A stretch of DNA of 64,000 bases, taken from NCBI RefSeq assembly GCF_043641665.1, contig NC_092180.1:11959891-12023890 (forward strand). The letters are read 5' to 3'. Source of the DNA: Enoplosus armatus (Eukaryota; Chordata; Actinopteri; Centrarchiformes; Enoplosidae). The position numbers and the translations under genes were made by a program. The notes beneath the pieces are model-generated. The model worked only from the letters and a program-made list of their open reading frames with translations. It did not search any database and had not been told where the DNA came from. Every line of letters begins with the position of its first letter. The stretch's first letter is position 1. Positions 1 through 11,393 of the stretch are shown here, piece after piece.

Positions 1-69
1 TCCCTTTTTTGGCTTTTAATTAAATATCATCCTTTTTGCTTTACTCCCTGTTCCCGTCCTACAATTCAG

Positions 70-209
70 GTAAGATTGGAGATTGGAAAAACATGTTCAC
101 AGAAGAGCAGAATCAATATTTCAAAAGCGTCTTCAAGTCTAAGATGCAGGACTGCACTTTGGAGTTTGTGTGGGAGGAGCAAGACAAAGAGGAGCCACAT
201 GCTAATTAA
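70..209 (+). CDS. Cytosolic sulfotransferase (SULT family), last coding exon only
   Basis: This is the C-terminal exon of a cytosolic sulfotransferase, an enzyme that moves sulfonate from PAPS to hydroxyl or amine groups of small molecules. An acceptor (ttcag) ends at 69. The exon opens with two bases completing a glycine codon, then reads K-I-G-D-W-K-N, the second half of the family's PAPS-binding signature RKGxxGDWKN. The usual family tail follows (FT..QN..F...F..KM), and TAA is at 207-209. The catalytic and substrate-binding parts lie upstream of the window. The tail ends in an acidic stretch (EEQDKEEPHAN) rather than the short TEL/TEI end of SULT1 enzymes, so I do not assign a subfamily. 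Seen: splice site, motif, stop. Inferred: the gene is functional. Confidence 0.85.
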
Positions 210-441
210 CACTGAAGAACACAGAACTGTGAAAAAAGCTAAATGAAACTAGAAATCATGTTGCATCCTGTGAGATGGATCACAAGTAGATTGTTTTCTT
301 AGCTGTATAAATTATGTAAAACTTGTGCAGAGTTACAGTTAAAGGGACACTTATGCAATGTTCAGCACCCTTCAATGCCTCTTATGTATGTTGTTATCTT
401 GTTTTCATTATTGTGTCTGTGTATGATGTGACACTTGATGC

Positions 442-459
442 AATAAATGTATGAATAAA
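442..459 (+). terminator. Polyadenylation signals of the sulfotransferase gene
   Basis: Two AATAAA hexamers (442-447 and 454-459) lie about 240 bases after the sulfotransferase stop codon, a normal distance for a short 3' UTR. Cleavage would be expected near 470-485. These are the first AATAAA sites on this strand after the stop. Confidence 0.6.
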
Positions 460-757
460 TCTCAGATCAACTGAATCCTCCTATGATTAACAATGAATGG
501 TTATTATTTATTATTATTTGTTTTTTGGTGCAGAACAAGTGCCACTTAAGGTTGCTAATGTGCAGTACAAGCAGAGAAATTAGTAGTTATATAAGGAGCA
601 CAATGAGAGGGGAAGGACAGGTCAAAGGTTTTAATATAATGCTCCTCGTCCACAGGGATGAGCCGTCCTCGTGTGTCCTGTCACTTCACACACCCAAAGA
701 AAAGGTGTTGTTCACCCTCCGGTTTCCATGCACTGGAGTGCTTTGATCGAATCCTAT

Positions 758-760
<3 letters not shown>

Positions 761-798
<38 letters not shown>
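761..798. repeat. (GT)n microsatellite
   Basis: Uninterrupted dinucleotide repeat of about 19 units. Short open frames across it are artefacts of the repeat. Confidence 0.95.
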
Positions 799-801
<3 letters not shown>

Positions 802-1149
802 AGAGCGAACATATGGTACAGAGTGTACAGAACACACTGTGCTCTGCGACTGCAAGGATGAACTCTGATAACTGGGGGATCTGGTATAGGCTGATATGAG
901 CGTTAATCCACTGAGGCTCATAGCTGACATCTGATTGATGTGAGGCATTCGTGGTTATATGATATAACTTATAACTTACAACAAGGTGTTCCAGTTGATT
1001 TGATATTTTGAGGTTAAAACAGTTCGACCTCCCTACTAACTGACATCACTTGAAATTCATTATACTGTATAATTGTCAACTTTAGAGGATTGAAGCAAAT
1101 TAGTGTTTTCCTCTGTCCTTCACTAACTAACCTATGTTAAAGAATGCTA

Positions 1150-1550
1150 AAGTAATAGTGTGTCATTTTGGGAAATGCATTAATTGCTGCACATGTCTCT
1201 ATGATATAATATGAAGCTACAACCAACAGATAGTTAGCTTAGTATAGCAAAAAGACAGGGAGAAACGGCCAATAGTCCTTTTTTGTATTATTTCTTGGCC
1301 AGGAGCAGTGACTTCCTGATGTCTATGCTGGCTGCCTGGCAACCTCACGCTGATGACAAGAGGACGGAGCCAAGCTAGTGATTCTCCCTTGTTTACTGTC
1401 TTTGTGCTAAGCTAAGGTAAAAGGGTGCTGCTCTAGCTTCATATTTACTGTACAAATTTAGTGCTATCGATTTCCTCATAAAACTCTTAGCAAGAAAGTG
1501 AATAAATGTATTCCCAAAAATGTCAGAAACAGGACAAAAAAGGTGTCCTT
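1150..1550 (+). mobile_element. Degraded non-autonomous element, 'TTAGCTTAGCATAAAGAC' family, copy 1
   Basis: It shares the internal landmarks of the complete copy at 31961-32499: an opening CATTTTGGGAAAT-like block, TTAGCTTAGTATAGCA with AAAGAC, later GCTAAGCTAAGG, GCTTCATATTTACTGTAC, and a closing CCAAAAATGTC block. The ends are eroded and no flanking TTAA pair is clear. It lies between the sulfotransferase and haptoglobin genes. Confidence 0.75.
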
Positions 1551-4500
1551 TCACAAAATACATGTCTTAGAAGATGGCACATTTAGGAGATCAGGCAATG
1601 GCCTTTAGTCTCGAGTCTTGTCTGAGTCTCACAGGAAGCTACAGTGTTATAGACACGACAAAAGTCAGTTGCAGTCGTGTAAACAAGTAGAGATGATATT
1701 CTCCAGGTCTGAAGAAGCACTAAATAAATATTTCCTTTTAAAGAAGTGGGACACTGAACCACTCTGGTTACTTGGAAAAAGACAACACTACAGTTACCAC
1801 TAAGATTCAGGCCAGTGGGTTTCTGTTGAGCAACACGATGCCAGATCATAGAGTTGAGAAATAAACTTACCATAAGAACGTTTGATGCTGTGATGTGGTA
1901 CAACAATCCTATTTTATCCTGTTGCACAAATACAGTGTTGTTGTGTAACCTCTGAGCTTCTCTCACTGTAAATACAAATACCCTCTATATATAAGCTGCC
2001 TTGCGCCACATGTACAGTATGTTGCATTGTGCTTATTCAATCATTTCAAAAGGGTTGTACAATTCTGCTTTGTCAATAAATTTGATGCATGAAAGAAAAT
2101 GAATCATGGTCTAGTTGAAATGTGTCAGTTATATTTAACAACATCAGGACAAACAGGAAATAAAATAGAGGAAATGCTCCCGTTGTAATTTGTGACTAAG
2201 ACAATGTAATTTAGTTGTCTTTTGACAACAGAATAACTGAGTCATATTAAATCAAACAAAAGTACAAACTGCCCGACAGTGCAAATTTGTCAAGCTGACT
2301 AATAAAAACCGCTGAATCAAAACATTTTGCATCAGTACCTCAATAAAATCGAGATGAAGATTTAATATTAGTCATGAACATTAAACAACTAAAGACAAGC
2401 AGTATGATCCATGGGTACATTAAAAAGCGTTCTGTTGCTTAGAATATACCATGTCTTGTTTTAAAAGTGGCAGACGAGAGAATATATAATACATAATATA
2501 TAAAGAATATATAAATGCAAGGTGGTAGTTTTAGACCAGACAGCTAAATAATAGACTTTCCTTGCTATTTTGATGGTGGGGATGGCGTCATGTTGCTAAA
2601 GTAGTATTCTCTCAGTGGAAACACTGTCTCAAGCTATTTTATGGACATATATTAGATTCAGACAGTAAAGCATGTGTCTCCAAATGCAGTTAAAACGTCA
2701 ATACACACATCAAAGACTGCTTGCAGGTCTTGGAGAGTAAGTTATTACTGCATATGTGAAAAAGATGTATAAAGCAGTTTGTGGCTGCAGTGGGGAGCTG
2801 TGTCAAGTCACATATATAAAATATCGAACTTCAGTCAGGTCGGTTGGGCTTGAAGACTACAAGTTTGAAAATGAAAAGAAATCTGTTGGTGTGGAGTGAG
2901 AAAGAACCAGACCTCTGTAGTCTGCTCCTCATCTCTGCTTAAGGCTAGCGACTTGAGGATACATTAGCCGCTACAGGGATAGCACTAACAAATCTTGGAC
3001 CAAACTGTGGAGCGGTGGAGTTGCTTTGTGGGTAATGCAGATGCCAGGCTTTGACAAGGAAGAAGAATGTGTGGAATAAAAGAGAAAAAATGGTTCTGCT
3101 GCATCCATCGATGTTATGGGAGTGCGAAGCTAAATCTGTGAATACTTATCACTCAAATTATGAAAGCAAGTACCTTTTGTGGTATCTAGCCATGCAGAAA
3201 CATTTGCTTTAATTTGTCCACCTTTTGAGGTATTTGTCTCTGAGATTTCTGTATGTGTTGTGTGTATTATTCAGCGTAACAGACACTGTTTCAGATGTGT
3301 GCAGATCATTTGAATAATCTACTTTAAGCAGCAGCTGTAGTCTGTGTGTATTTGTTTGCCTCCAGTGTAACAAAAGTGTGTAGCTCATACCCATGGCGCC
3401 ACATCAACTGGATTTTATGGTTGTGTGTATTTCATGTATGTGTGATGACGGTCTGTGTGACAGCTTGTATATTTTCTCATGTGTTTATGAACATACGTTT
3501 GAACTGTGACGTCATCTGTCCTAATTTGAAAGATACGACACTCAGCTCATGCAGCTTTGAAGATTATTGTCCCTTGTCTTTTCAAAACATTGTGTGAAAG
3601 CCTGTTTCATGAAAGAATCATTATTCCTGCCTGTAGGTTTTGTTAGATGGATTCAGCTGTTCAGAAAGCCCACTGGAGGACGAGCTGAACCACAGGAAGA
3701 TAAAGAAAACTGCGCTCTCTGCCCTTTTCTGTGAATTCATCTAATAGAACGATAAAATCGATTTGAGCACATTTTTGAGATAACTTTTTTTCTGTTTTCA
3801 ACGCTACACAGAGACAAACCATTATTTATAAAAGTGGTTAGTCTCTTTCTCGTCTTTCACCCCTTCTGTCACTGATCTGTGAGTTTTGTTAAATGTGTAG
3901 TGAGTAATCAAGGTGACAAGGGCTCTGATGTGCTGTTGTATCAGCTGCTAATAGAGTCCATGCATGGTCACACACACACATGATGGTAGCATTCGAACGA
4001 TTTGCTGTGCACACACGCTCACACATTTTAGCCATGTGAGAAGCCTCTTCACACTTCGCTATATATCCCGCTTTAGACTCTGCTGAGGGGAAGGAGGTTG
4101 AAGGGTAAAGCTGGTGTCAGCCTTAATTGCATCGGATCACGAGGGTTCAAACAAAACTACAGACTCTGTTCAAATGTGGGAATCTTTTTTTTAAAAAGTG
4201 ATTATTATTATTATTGGTATTGCAAGCCTGTTTTGGTCAGGAAGATATACTGTTAAAAGACTCTTATTAACTTTTATTTTGCCCACACGTTGTGAGTTTT
4301 GTCTATTTGACTTTTGACTGTTATGTACATTCTTTATAAATATCCTACACACACACACAGATGTTTTCTACTCTGGCTAATCTAACCAATTAATTAAACT
4401 AATTAACAAGTAATGATAGAAATAACCACCCTAATGCAACAATCTAATGGGAGTCAGGGTGAAGTCATGCTGCATATTTTCTCCCTTAACCTTTTCATTT

Positions 4501-5324
4501 GAACTTTTTCAACAATGTCATTTTAAATGTATAACATTTGAATTTATAACAAACATTTCCTCCAAAATGATTGGCCTGATTTGGCACCAAACTTTACAAC
4601 TTGTTCGCAAAGACTGGACTGTAGCTACAATAACTACCTCTACTTCTGCTCTCCAGCTGTTGATTGTTAATGACATGAATGATAAAGTACCTAGAGGTTT
4701 ATTGTTTATTGTTTGTTTATTAATGTTTAAAGTAATGACATGATCTGACACCTCTGGCCACCAGGTGGCCTTGTTTAACCAGCACGCATCTGTCTGGCAG
4801 TGTCAAGGCATTTAGGACACACTGCGCTAAATCTTTCAAGGTTTCTGGACTCGTCTAGATGCATCAACCTTTGTGCAGGCTCAAATGGGTCTTAAAGGTG
4901 GATTGTACACATAAAGGTCAGTTCACTCATCGTGAGTACTACTCACGAAAACAGACTCTGAGGCTATGGAGGTTGCTGTGTTTAGTGTGAAAATTACTCA
5001 AGTGACATACTTTGGTTAATTTGGGTTTGGAGACAGATTTTTCAGATTCAGATTTCTGCACCAATTTTGACCATTCTAACCTTTCAAATTGTTCTCTTTC
5101 AGGCCCCCAACTTTATGGAAATGGAACAATTAATCACTGGAAGACTACTTCAAAATGTTGCCTGGAGAGAATGGCCTATTAGAGCTATAAAGGGAGCTAT
5201 AAAGTGTTGGGACAACAATGTAAGAGGCACAATCACCTTTAGATTGTGTTGACCTTAAATCTTTTATTTTAGGGCGAAACCTGACACATACTGTAGATTT
5301 ATGTTTAAATCATTTTACAAATTC

Positions 5325-5680
5325 AGAGTGAAGCTCCTGCACAGTAGAGGGAGTCCAACCTGTCTGAAACTGCATCAGTCCTGTTCTACAGAGCTGCAGT
5401 TGAAAGCGTGCTGACCTTTTCTGTGTTGCTGTGGTGTGGTAACATGACAACCCATGAGACGATACTGTTGGAGAGGGTTGTGTGCGCTGTGAACTTCTCA
5501 CTATTACATCCATTCATTACACCAGAATGGCCATGACCGCACAGAAATTATATGCTGACTGCTCTCATCCTGCAAATGCCTTCTTCTGAAAGCTCAGGAA
5601 AAAAAAACATTGCAGAGCAGAACGTCTCACCTAAGGAACAGCTCCCATCCTTTTATTTATAAGGCAGCTGCACATGCTGC
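5325..5680 (+). mobile_element. LINE ORF2 C-terminal fragment (L2/Babar-like), degraded
   Basis: Conceptual translation gives LFYRAAVESVLTFSVLLWCG, closely matching the region after the reverse transcriptase domain in fish L2-type LINEs (F Y . . . V E S V L T . . . . . W Y G). Further on is a D-x-x-H-P-A-N stretch like the usual D-x-T-H-P-A. Stops and frame changes show it is dead, and no RT core is present. The 3' end fades near 5690. Basis: pattern recognition of the family, not a search. Confidence 0.7.
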
Positions 5681-7115
5681 TTATGTAGCTTCTTAAGCTG
5701 TATATATAAATTATAGATGCTTTTTATCTGGTCAAATTTATTTTGATATATTCATTCCTTTATTTATTATTGAAAAGGTTTATGAAACCAGAATAATAAT
5801 AAAGACTACCGTGACAATGTTTTTAAGTATTAGAGTGTTTTAAAGAGTGATTTTATGCCTCCCAGTATTTCCTCTATAGCAAAAAGTGAGTCACGTCAAC
5901 TCTGACCATCATTAGCAACTGTTGTTCCTCCCTGATACAAGAGGCTGATAATAAGACCAGGAGATCTGAAGGGAGTCGTGGCATGCGCTTGTGTCCCGGT
6001 CAGGAGAAGGTGTGACAGTCGTGGCATTTGCATGGCATTTAATCCCTGTCAGCTGCATCATCCTTCGCCATTTTGTCAGAACCTGAATGGGGACCTCACA
6101 GCTGCAGAGGACGCAGAGTACTTTGGTTCATCTCAATATCACACACACACACATAGATTAAGACGCATGAATATCAAAGAAGAACATGCTGCTGGACATT
6201 TAGAGGATGTGACTGACTGTACATGTGTGTGGTGAAGTGTGTGAGAAGAAAAAGACCTTGAGCTTCAAACATACGCATGAGAATGTTTGAATAATCTGAT
6301 CTGATCTCACTGACACCTGAGTGACAAAACTTTCCTTCTTTTTTTTTTTTTTTTACAGATATTCTTGTTAATGTTTCCAAGGGACACACATAACCTTGAA
6401 TCACTTGTATTTGTTCTTTATTTCTCTTCTCCAATAAAGCTGTGCCTCTGTGGTAAAACACAGGAGAGTTCATGTTGCACATCTATTTTGCAGCTGTTGA
6501 ACAAGCTACTTCCACACACACTGAGATGGTGAAGTTAGAGCAAAGGCTCTGAGATGGACAACCTAATTTCTAACTTGTGAATTAGTTTTTTCGACATGGG
6601 ACGTCAGGCATCTCTAATTTTGTGAATGAATTCAAAAAGATGTGGTGTTGCTGTTTTGTGTTTTGTTGGAGAAACAACTGAGCCAATCACGGCCTTTATG
6701 GGTGGGACTAAGAGTGATATTCCCAACAAATTGGGACATCTTAGGGTTGACAGTTTAATCACTGTTATATGCCACAATATTTAAAACTGCATGCAACCAA
6801 TAAATACAAATTTAACATGTCCATGATCCTCTCTAAGAGAGTTTATCATGTTAGGTACATGTCCATGTAATGACACTGATAATGCCCTCAACAATAGACT
6901 CGATGGGAACGATCACCACACCTCATTGCACATTATTGCTTATTTAATCAGCAAATTGCATTTTCCTGATTGTTCTCTGTAAATGTGCTTAATTTATGTT
7001 AACTGTACGAGGGCCAGTGCAGCGTCAGTTCAGTAGTGACTGAAAATGTTTTGTCAGTATGATCAGTTCGGGCAAAATCAAATGCTGCTTCCACAGAAAA
7101 TGTTTAACAAGAAAG

Positions 7116-7465
7116 CAGTGGTGGCAGAAGTATTTAAATTCTTCCCTTTAGTAAAAAATATCTTCAACAAAACATACATAAAGTCTCAAAAATATAGTAC
7201 TCATTGTGCAGAATGGCCCTTTTAGAATTAGATATTATCAAAACATTATATTATTGGATGATTATTACTAATATTTAAAGTAGAATTTTTATGTTGAAGC
7301 GGGTTGAGATGGAGCTGCACAATAAATAGCAAATGTAGTGGACAAAAAATGACAACATTTCCCTCTGAAATCAGATGACATAGATGCATAAAGCAGCACA
7401 AAATCTAAAAGTACCTCAAAATTATACTTCAGTGCAGTACCTGAGTAAATGTACTTCCACCACTG
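7116..7465. mobile_element. hAT-like MITE, complete ends
   Basis: The element starts CAGTGGTGGCAGAAGTA and ends GTACTTCCACCACTG, which are terminal inverted repeats of the very common fish CAGTGGTGG family. The interior has the typical 'agtacctga(g)taaatgtact' motif. The flanking 8-mers (CAAGAAAG left, AAAGAAGG right) match at 6 of 8 positions, compatible with an aged hAT target duplication. There is no coding capacity. Confidence 0.8.
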
Positions 7466-9649
7466 AAAGAAGGCCACATCCAACTGAATAACCAAGTGTT
7501 AACAAAACGTCCATTCAGTCTATCAGGCTAAATCACGTGGTTAAACTGGTGTGAGAACTGTTGCTAAGCAACTGACCCTTCTTTCTCCTAAACCTAAATG
7601 GTTTACTTTTTTTTTGTTTTGTTTATTATTCGTTCATAAAACTTTCGTAGGGCTTAACCATTCTGCTTCAACAACATATGGACGTGTGGACTCTTCTCAT
7701 CAACACAATAAACAATAAACATCTGAAGGCAACAACTGACTAAGCTGAGTCTGAACGTGACACTCTTGTGAGGACAGAGGATAAAAAGAATAGTGCCAGT
7801 TCAACTTTCTTCAAGGATCCTGATAAAAAAAAAAGATGGAGGACTGTGAATAAACTCTAGGAGGAGAGAGAGATCAGCACAGAGCATCCTAATATTTTGA
7901 GCTTGTGACTGTTTTGACGCTTGATTCTTCTTTTGTCTCTTTCCTGATCATATCTGTTTAATATTTGTGGGGAAGTATCATTCGTGTGCAAGCAAACAGG
8001 CATGAATAAAGCTTATCTATGACTAATAAAAGACAGAGTAAATCCTGTTTTGGCAAACAGTGGAAAATGGTTCATCAAGTGATACAGTCCACCATATCTG
8101 TTGTATTATTGCCTCGAGAAAAGCTTGGTGTGTGTGTGTGTGTGTTTGTGTGTGGTAAGTACAGTAAATATGAAGGTGGCTGATGAAGCTCAGAAAGCTT
8201 CAGTTTCCCAGTTACACATGAGGACAGAGTACATAATATGGCAGCTGAGTACACAGCATGCTTCCATCAGCAGACTGGCTTAGAAAATACAATTGATTTG
8301 TATCATTTCTACCTCAAAGCCCCGTTCTTGTGTTTGATGATTGAATCTGCTTTCACCTCAATGCTGAGTTTCTCTTTAATGTGAGACACAGTCATCAATA
8401 ACTGTACATGTCGGGATGAATGAACAGAGCCCAACATTTAATGGATCTTAACAGAGTAGACTTGCTCCGTGTTATCTTTGCATATCTAATAATAAGCAAT
8501 GGTGACACTAATACTAATATTCATCATCATCATCTAAATGATGACAAATGTGACTCAAAAGTAGCTCCAAGGTTAAAAATGTTCAGCAACTGGGCATTTT
8601 TACTACATGATTTGTATTATGAATATTCTAAACAAATTGCCAGATGGACAGATTTGCTATTTCAAGACTTAACATCATGGCCAACTTCATCTGTAGATAC
8701 AGTAAAACACTGTCACTGCACCTCTCAGTTAGACAAACTTTGAACAAAGTCATCAGATATTATGTGTTATACTTAGACTGTGATATATATTCATCACTCC
8801 TCACGTAATTGATTTAAAGCAATGAAACATAAATCAATGAGGCCTATACTCTTGTAATTATTAGATACAACAGGTTACATGTACATTTTATGACTTGGGC
8901 CTGTGACATGTTAACCACAACGAGAACCTGACTATATATTTTCCTTTTTATCTCACTTAGTAACTGAGCCTCAACATTAATAAGCATGTATCCGTATGCA
9001 CATACAACATGCTAACACAACATGCTAACTCAATATTCATCAATCATGCTAATTCTGGTTTAAAGTGCAGTGAGAGACTGTTCGTGTTGTGACCTCAGCC
9101 CGTGCTCTGCAGGAGTGATGGAGCCAGAGAGAGTACACTCTGAGACTGGTAGAGAGTAATGGCCCTTGACAGGGATATTAATATTTTAGAAGCCGTAGAG
9201 GAGAACTTCCTGCACCCTGCTGCAGACCTACTAAAAAAAGTACTTCTTACTCCCTCCAACAGCTCTATTTTTGTTTTACTTAAAAAATGCCAGAAAAGTC
9301 ATAAAATGATTCTGTATACACTTCAGCTAAAGACGGGTTGTCTCAAAATCTCTTTCAGCTGCCAATATGATCACTGACTGTAAACCAAGACACATGTATG
9401 CACTGGCCCATGAAGCCCTGGCCCTGTAATGATGTGTGGGTCACTATCCAGCACCATGTGAAGTCAGCAGCAGCCGGTCAGAGGAGTGAAGGACTGTAAT
9501 CTGATGTCCTGCAGGGAATCAACAGCAACAGGTGTATTGGTTTAAGTCAGCAGTGGTTTCTTTGTGGAAGCTGTCTGTTGAATCTTCATAGCTGTAATAA
9601 CAGATGAAATAACTCCCTTACATATTTTAGATGACAGTAATGAATATCA

Positions 9650-9915
9650 GCCTCTTCATTCCCATCCCCTCGACCTAAGCTCACATGTCCTCACATTCTG
9701 AAAAAGACCCAGAGGAATAAAACCAGTCGTCTCCGTTTTGACCCCCCCCTTATCTTTCCTTCTGATATTGTATTTGCTGGAAAGGCAGCTGTCATCATCC
9801 CACTTTTCTGACATGGAGAAAAGCATTTGTTGCTGAGACAGTTCATGATTTGTGGCAGAGCAGACACATCTGCCAGACAAAAATATCTTTGAAGTCCCGC
9901 TGCTATTGGTTGGGG
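9650..9915 (+). repeat. Dispersed repeat, inverted partner of 43262-43524
   Basis: The stretch from 'gcctcttcattcccatcccctcgacct' through 'agacccagaggaataaaaccagtc' to 'agacaaaaat...cccgctgctattg' reads again as the reverse complement at 43262-43524, with moderate divergence and small indels. I do not recognise the family. Open frames across it on the minus strand are not a known protein. Confidence 0.75.
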
Positions 9916-10329
9916 AAAAGGAAAACATCTGCGGGCAACACTTGAAAAACCGAAAATTCTGAGCTGTGTCATTCACTTTTATTCTATCGGCAACTTTTGC
10001 TTTCATGCTGATGACTGCACATGATGAAATGTCGTCTCAACCTGTGACGCTCTCAAGCTCTATTTTAAATGTTAGCTGTGCAACAGTGAAACATCACATG
10101 CGGGCACTGCAGTTTACTTTTAAATCAACAAGTCCTCCAAATTACTACAAAATACATTTTAAATTGTCCTCCAGAACGACATGTTTTCTTATGTGACGCC
10201 TCTCTCGGCAGGACGACATCTTTTGGCAGTGCCTTCCAAAACCACTGCAAAAATAAAACCATTTTCTAATCTGAGAACACTATGGTTAAGATTTGGTTAC
10301 GTTTAGGCACCAAACTACTTGATTAGAGT

Positions 10330-10747
10330 CAGCGGTGCAAGAAGTACTCAGATCTTGTACTTAAGTAAAAGTAGTAATACCACAGTGTAGAAATACAATG
10401 TTAAAAGTAAAAGTCCTTACCTGAGTAAAAGAACAAAAGTATTAGCAACAAAACATACTTACTATAAAAAGTGAAAGTACTCATAATTAGTGATGCATTA
10501 ATGTGTACATCACTTTTGCAGCTGGTTAAGGTGCAGCTAATTTTTAGTACTTTATATACCGCTGGCTAGCTTAATCTACATTAATGCATTATAATGTATT
10601 AGTTGATTTATATTGTATTGATAATGTCAGAGTCAGCAAATTAAGTAGTAACTTGGTGGTGTTAAATAAGTGGAAAACCTCAAGTACAAGTACTTGAAAA
10701 TTGTACTTAAGAACAGTACCTTAGTACTTAGTTACATTCCACCACTG
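10330..10747. mobile_element. hAT-like MITE, second copy
   Basis: It begins CAGCGGTGCAAGAAGTACTCAG and ends TTACATTCCACCACTG. The interior is full of 'agtacttaag/cttaagtaaaagta' motifs like those at 7116-7465. The left end carries a substitution in the expected CAGTGGTG. The flanking 8-mers do not match convincingly, so the insertion is old. Confidence 0.75.
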
Positions 10748-11227
10748 GAAAGGAGTGAGGAGATAACAGGAAGCAAACTGCGGCCTCGTGTGTCAAAGTC
10801 CAACATTTTGTTGACTCATCCAACCAACCACCCTGACCTCTTACTTCTGTAGACTAAAGGTTGTTGTATGCTCAAAAAGAACTAGTTTTGTAAATGCTTA
10901 TTGCTATACCCAACAGCCACACACCAGCCGTCATAGAGAGGGAGGCGAGACGAAGTAATCGTTTAAATGTGGGGATAACAGCGCACACTTTCAGTCTTTC
11001 CTGGAAGGCTTTCATAGTTTGTACACACGAAAAGTGACAGAAAAGTGACAGAAACAGTTGCGGAAATAATGTAAAAAGGATCTGGCTCAATGTCACGCTT
11101 CTTTACTCCTTGACAGACAAGAGTCATAAATTCTACGGCCGCTAAAGTAAACATATATCATTATTTTTCTTTGTAAGGCAATTTGGATATATATCTATTA
11201 CGTATTATGCCAAACAAGAAGACTGGA

Positions 11228-11233
11228 TTTATT
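11228..11233 (-). terminator. Candidate polyadenylation signal of hp
   Basis: An AATAAA on the minus strand lies 160 bases past the hp stop codon. An ATTAAA at 11322-11327 is closer to the stop and is an alternative. Which one is used cannot be told from sequence alone. Confidence 0.45.
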
Positions 11234-11393
11234 TACTAGAATTCATTCAAAAATTGTATTTGTTTCCTTTCCAGTCACAACAATGAAGTGCCAGAACACA
11301 GCAGTGGTTACATTACAAGCATTTAATAAAATTCACTGACTCAATACATTACAATAATTTCTCTACAAAATCTAGAGAACAGAGCCTGAAGCT

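Larger units (their letters stand above)
210..11220. other. Intergenic region between sulfotransferase and hp
   Basis: No coding exon is supported here. The region holds the sulfotransferase 3' UTR, the mobile elements listed separately, (CA)n/(GT)n tracts (6140-6155, 8126-8155) and unremarkable AT-rich sequence. Open frames of 60-127 codons have no splice context, family motif or biased codon use that would make them credible. Confidence 0.6.
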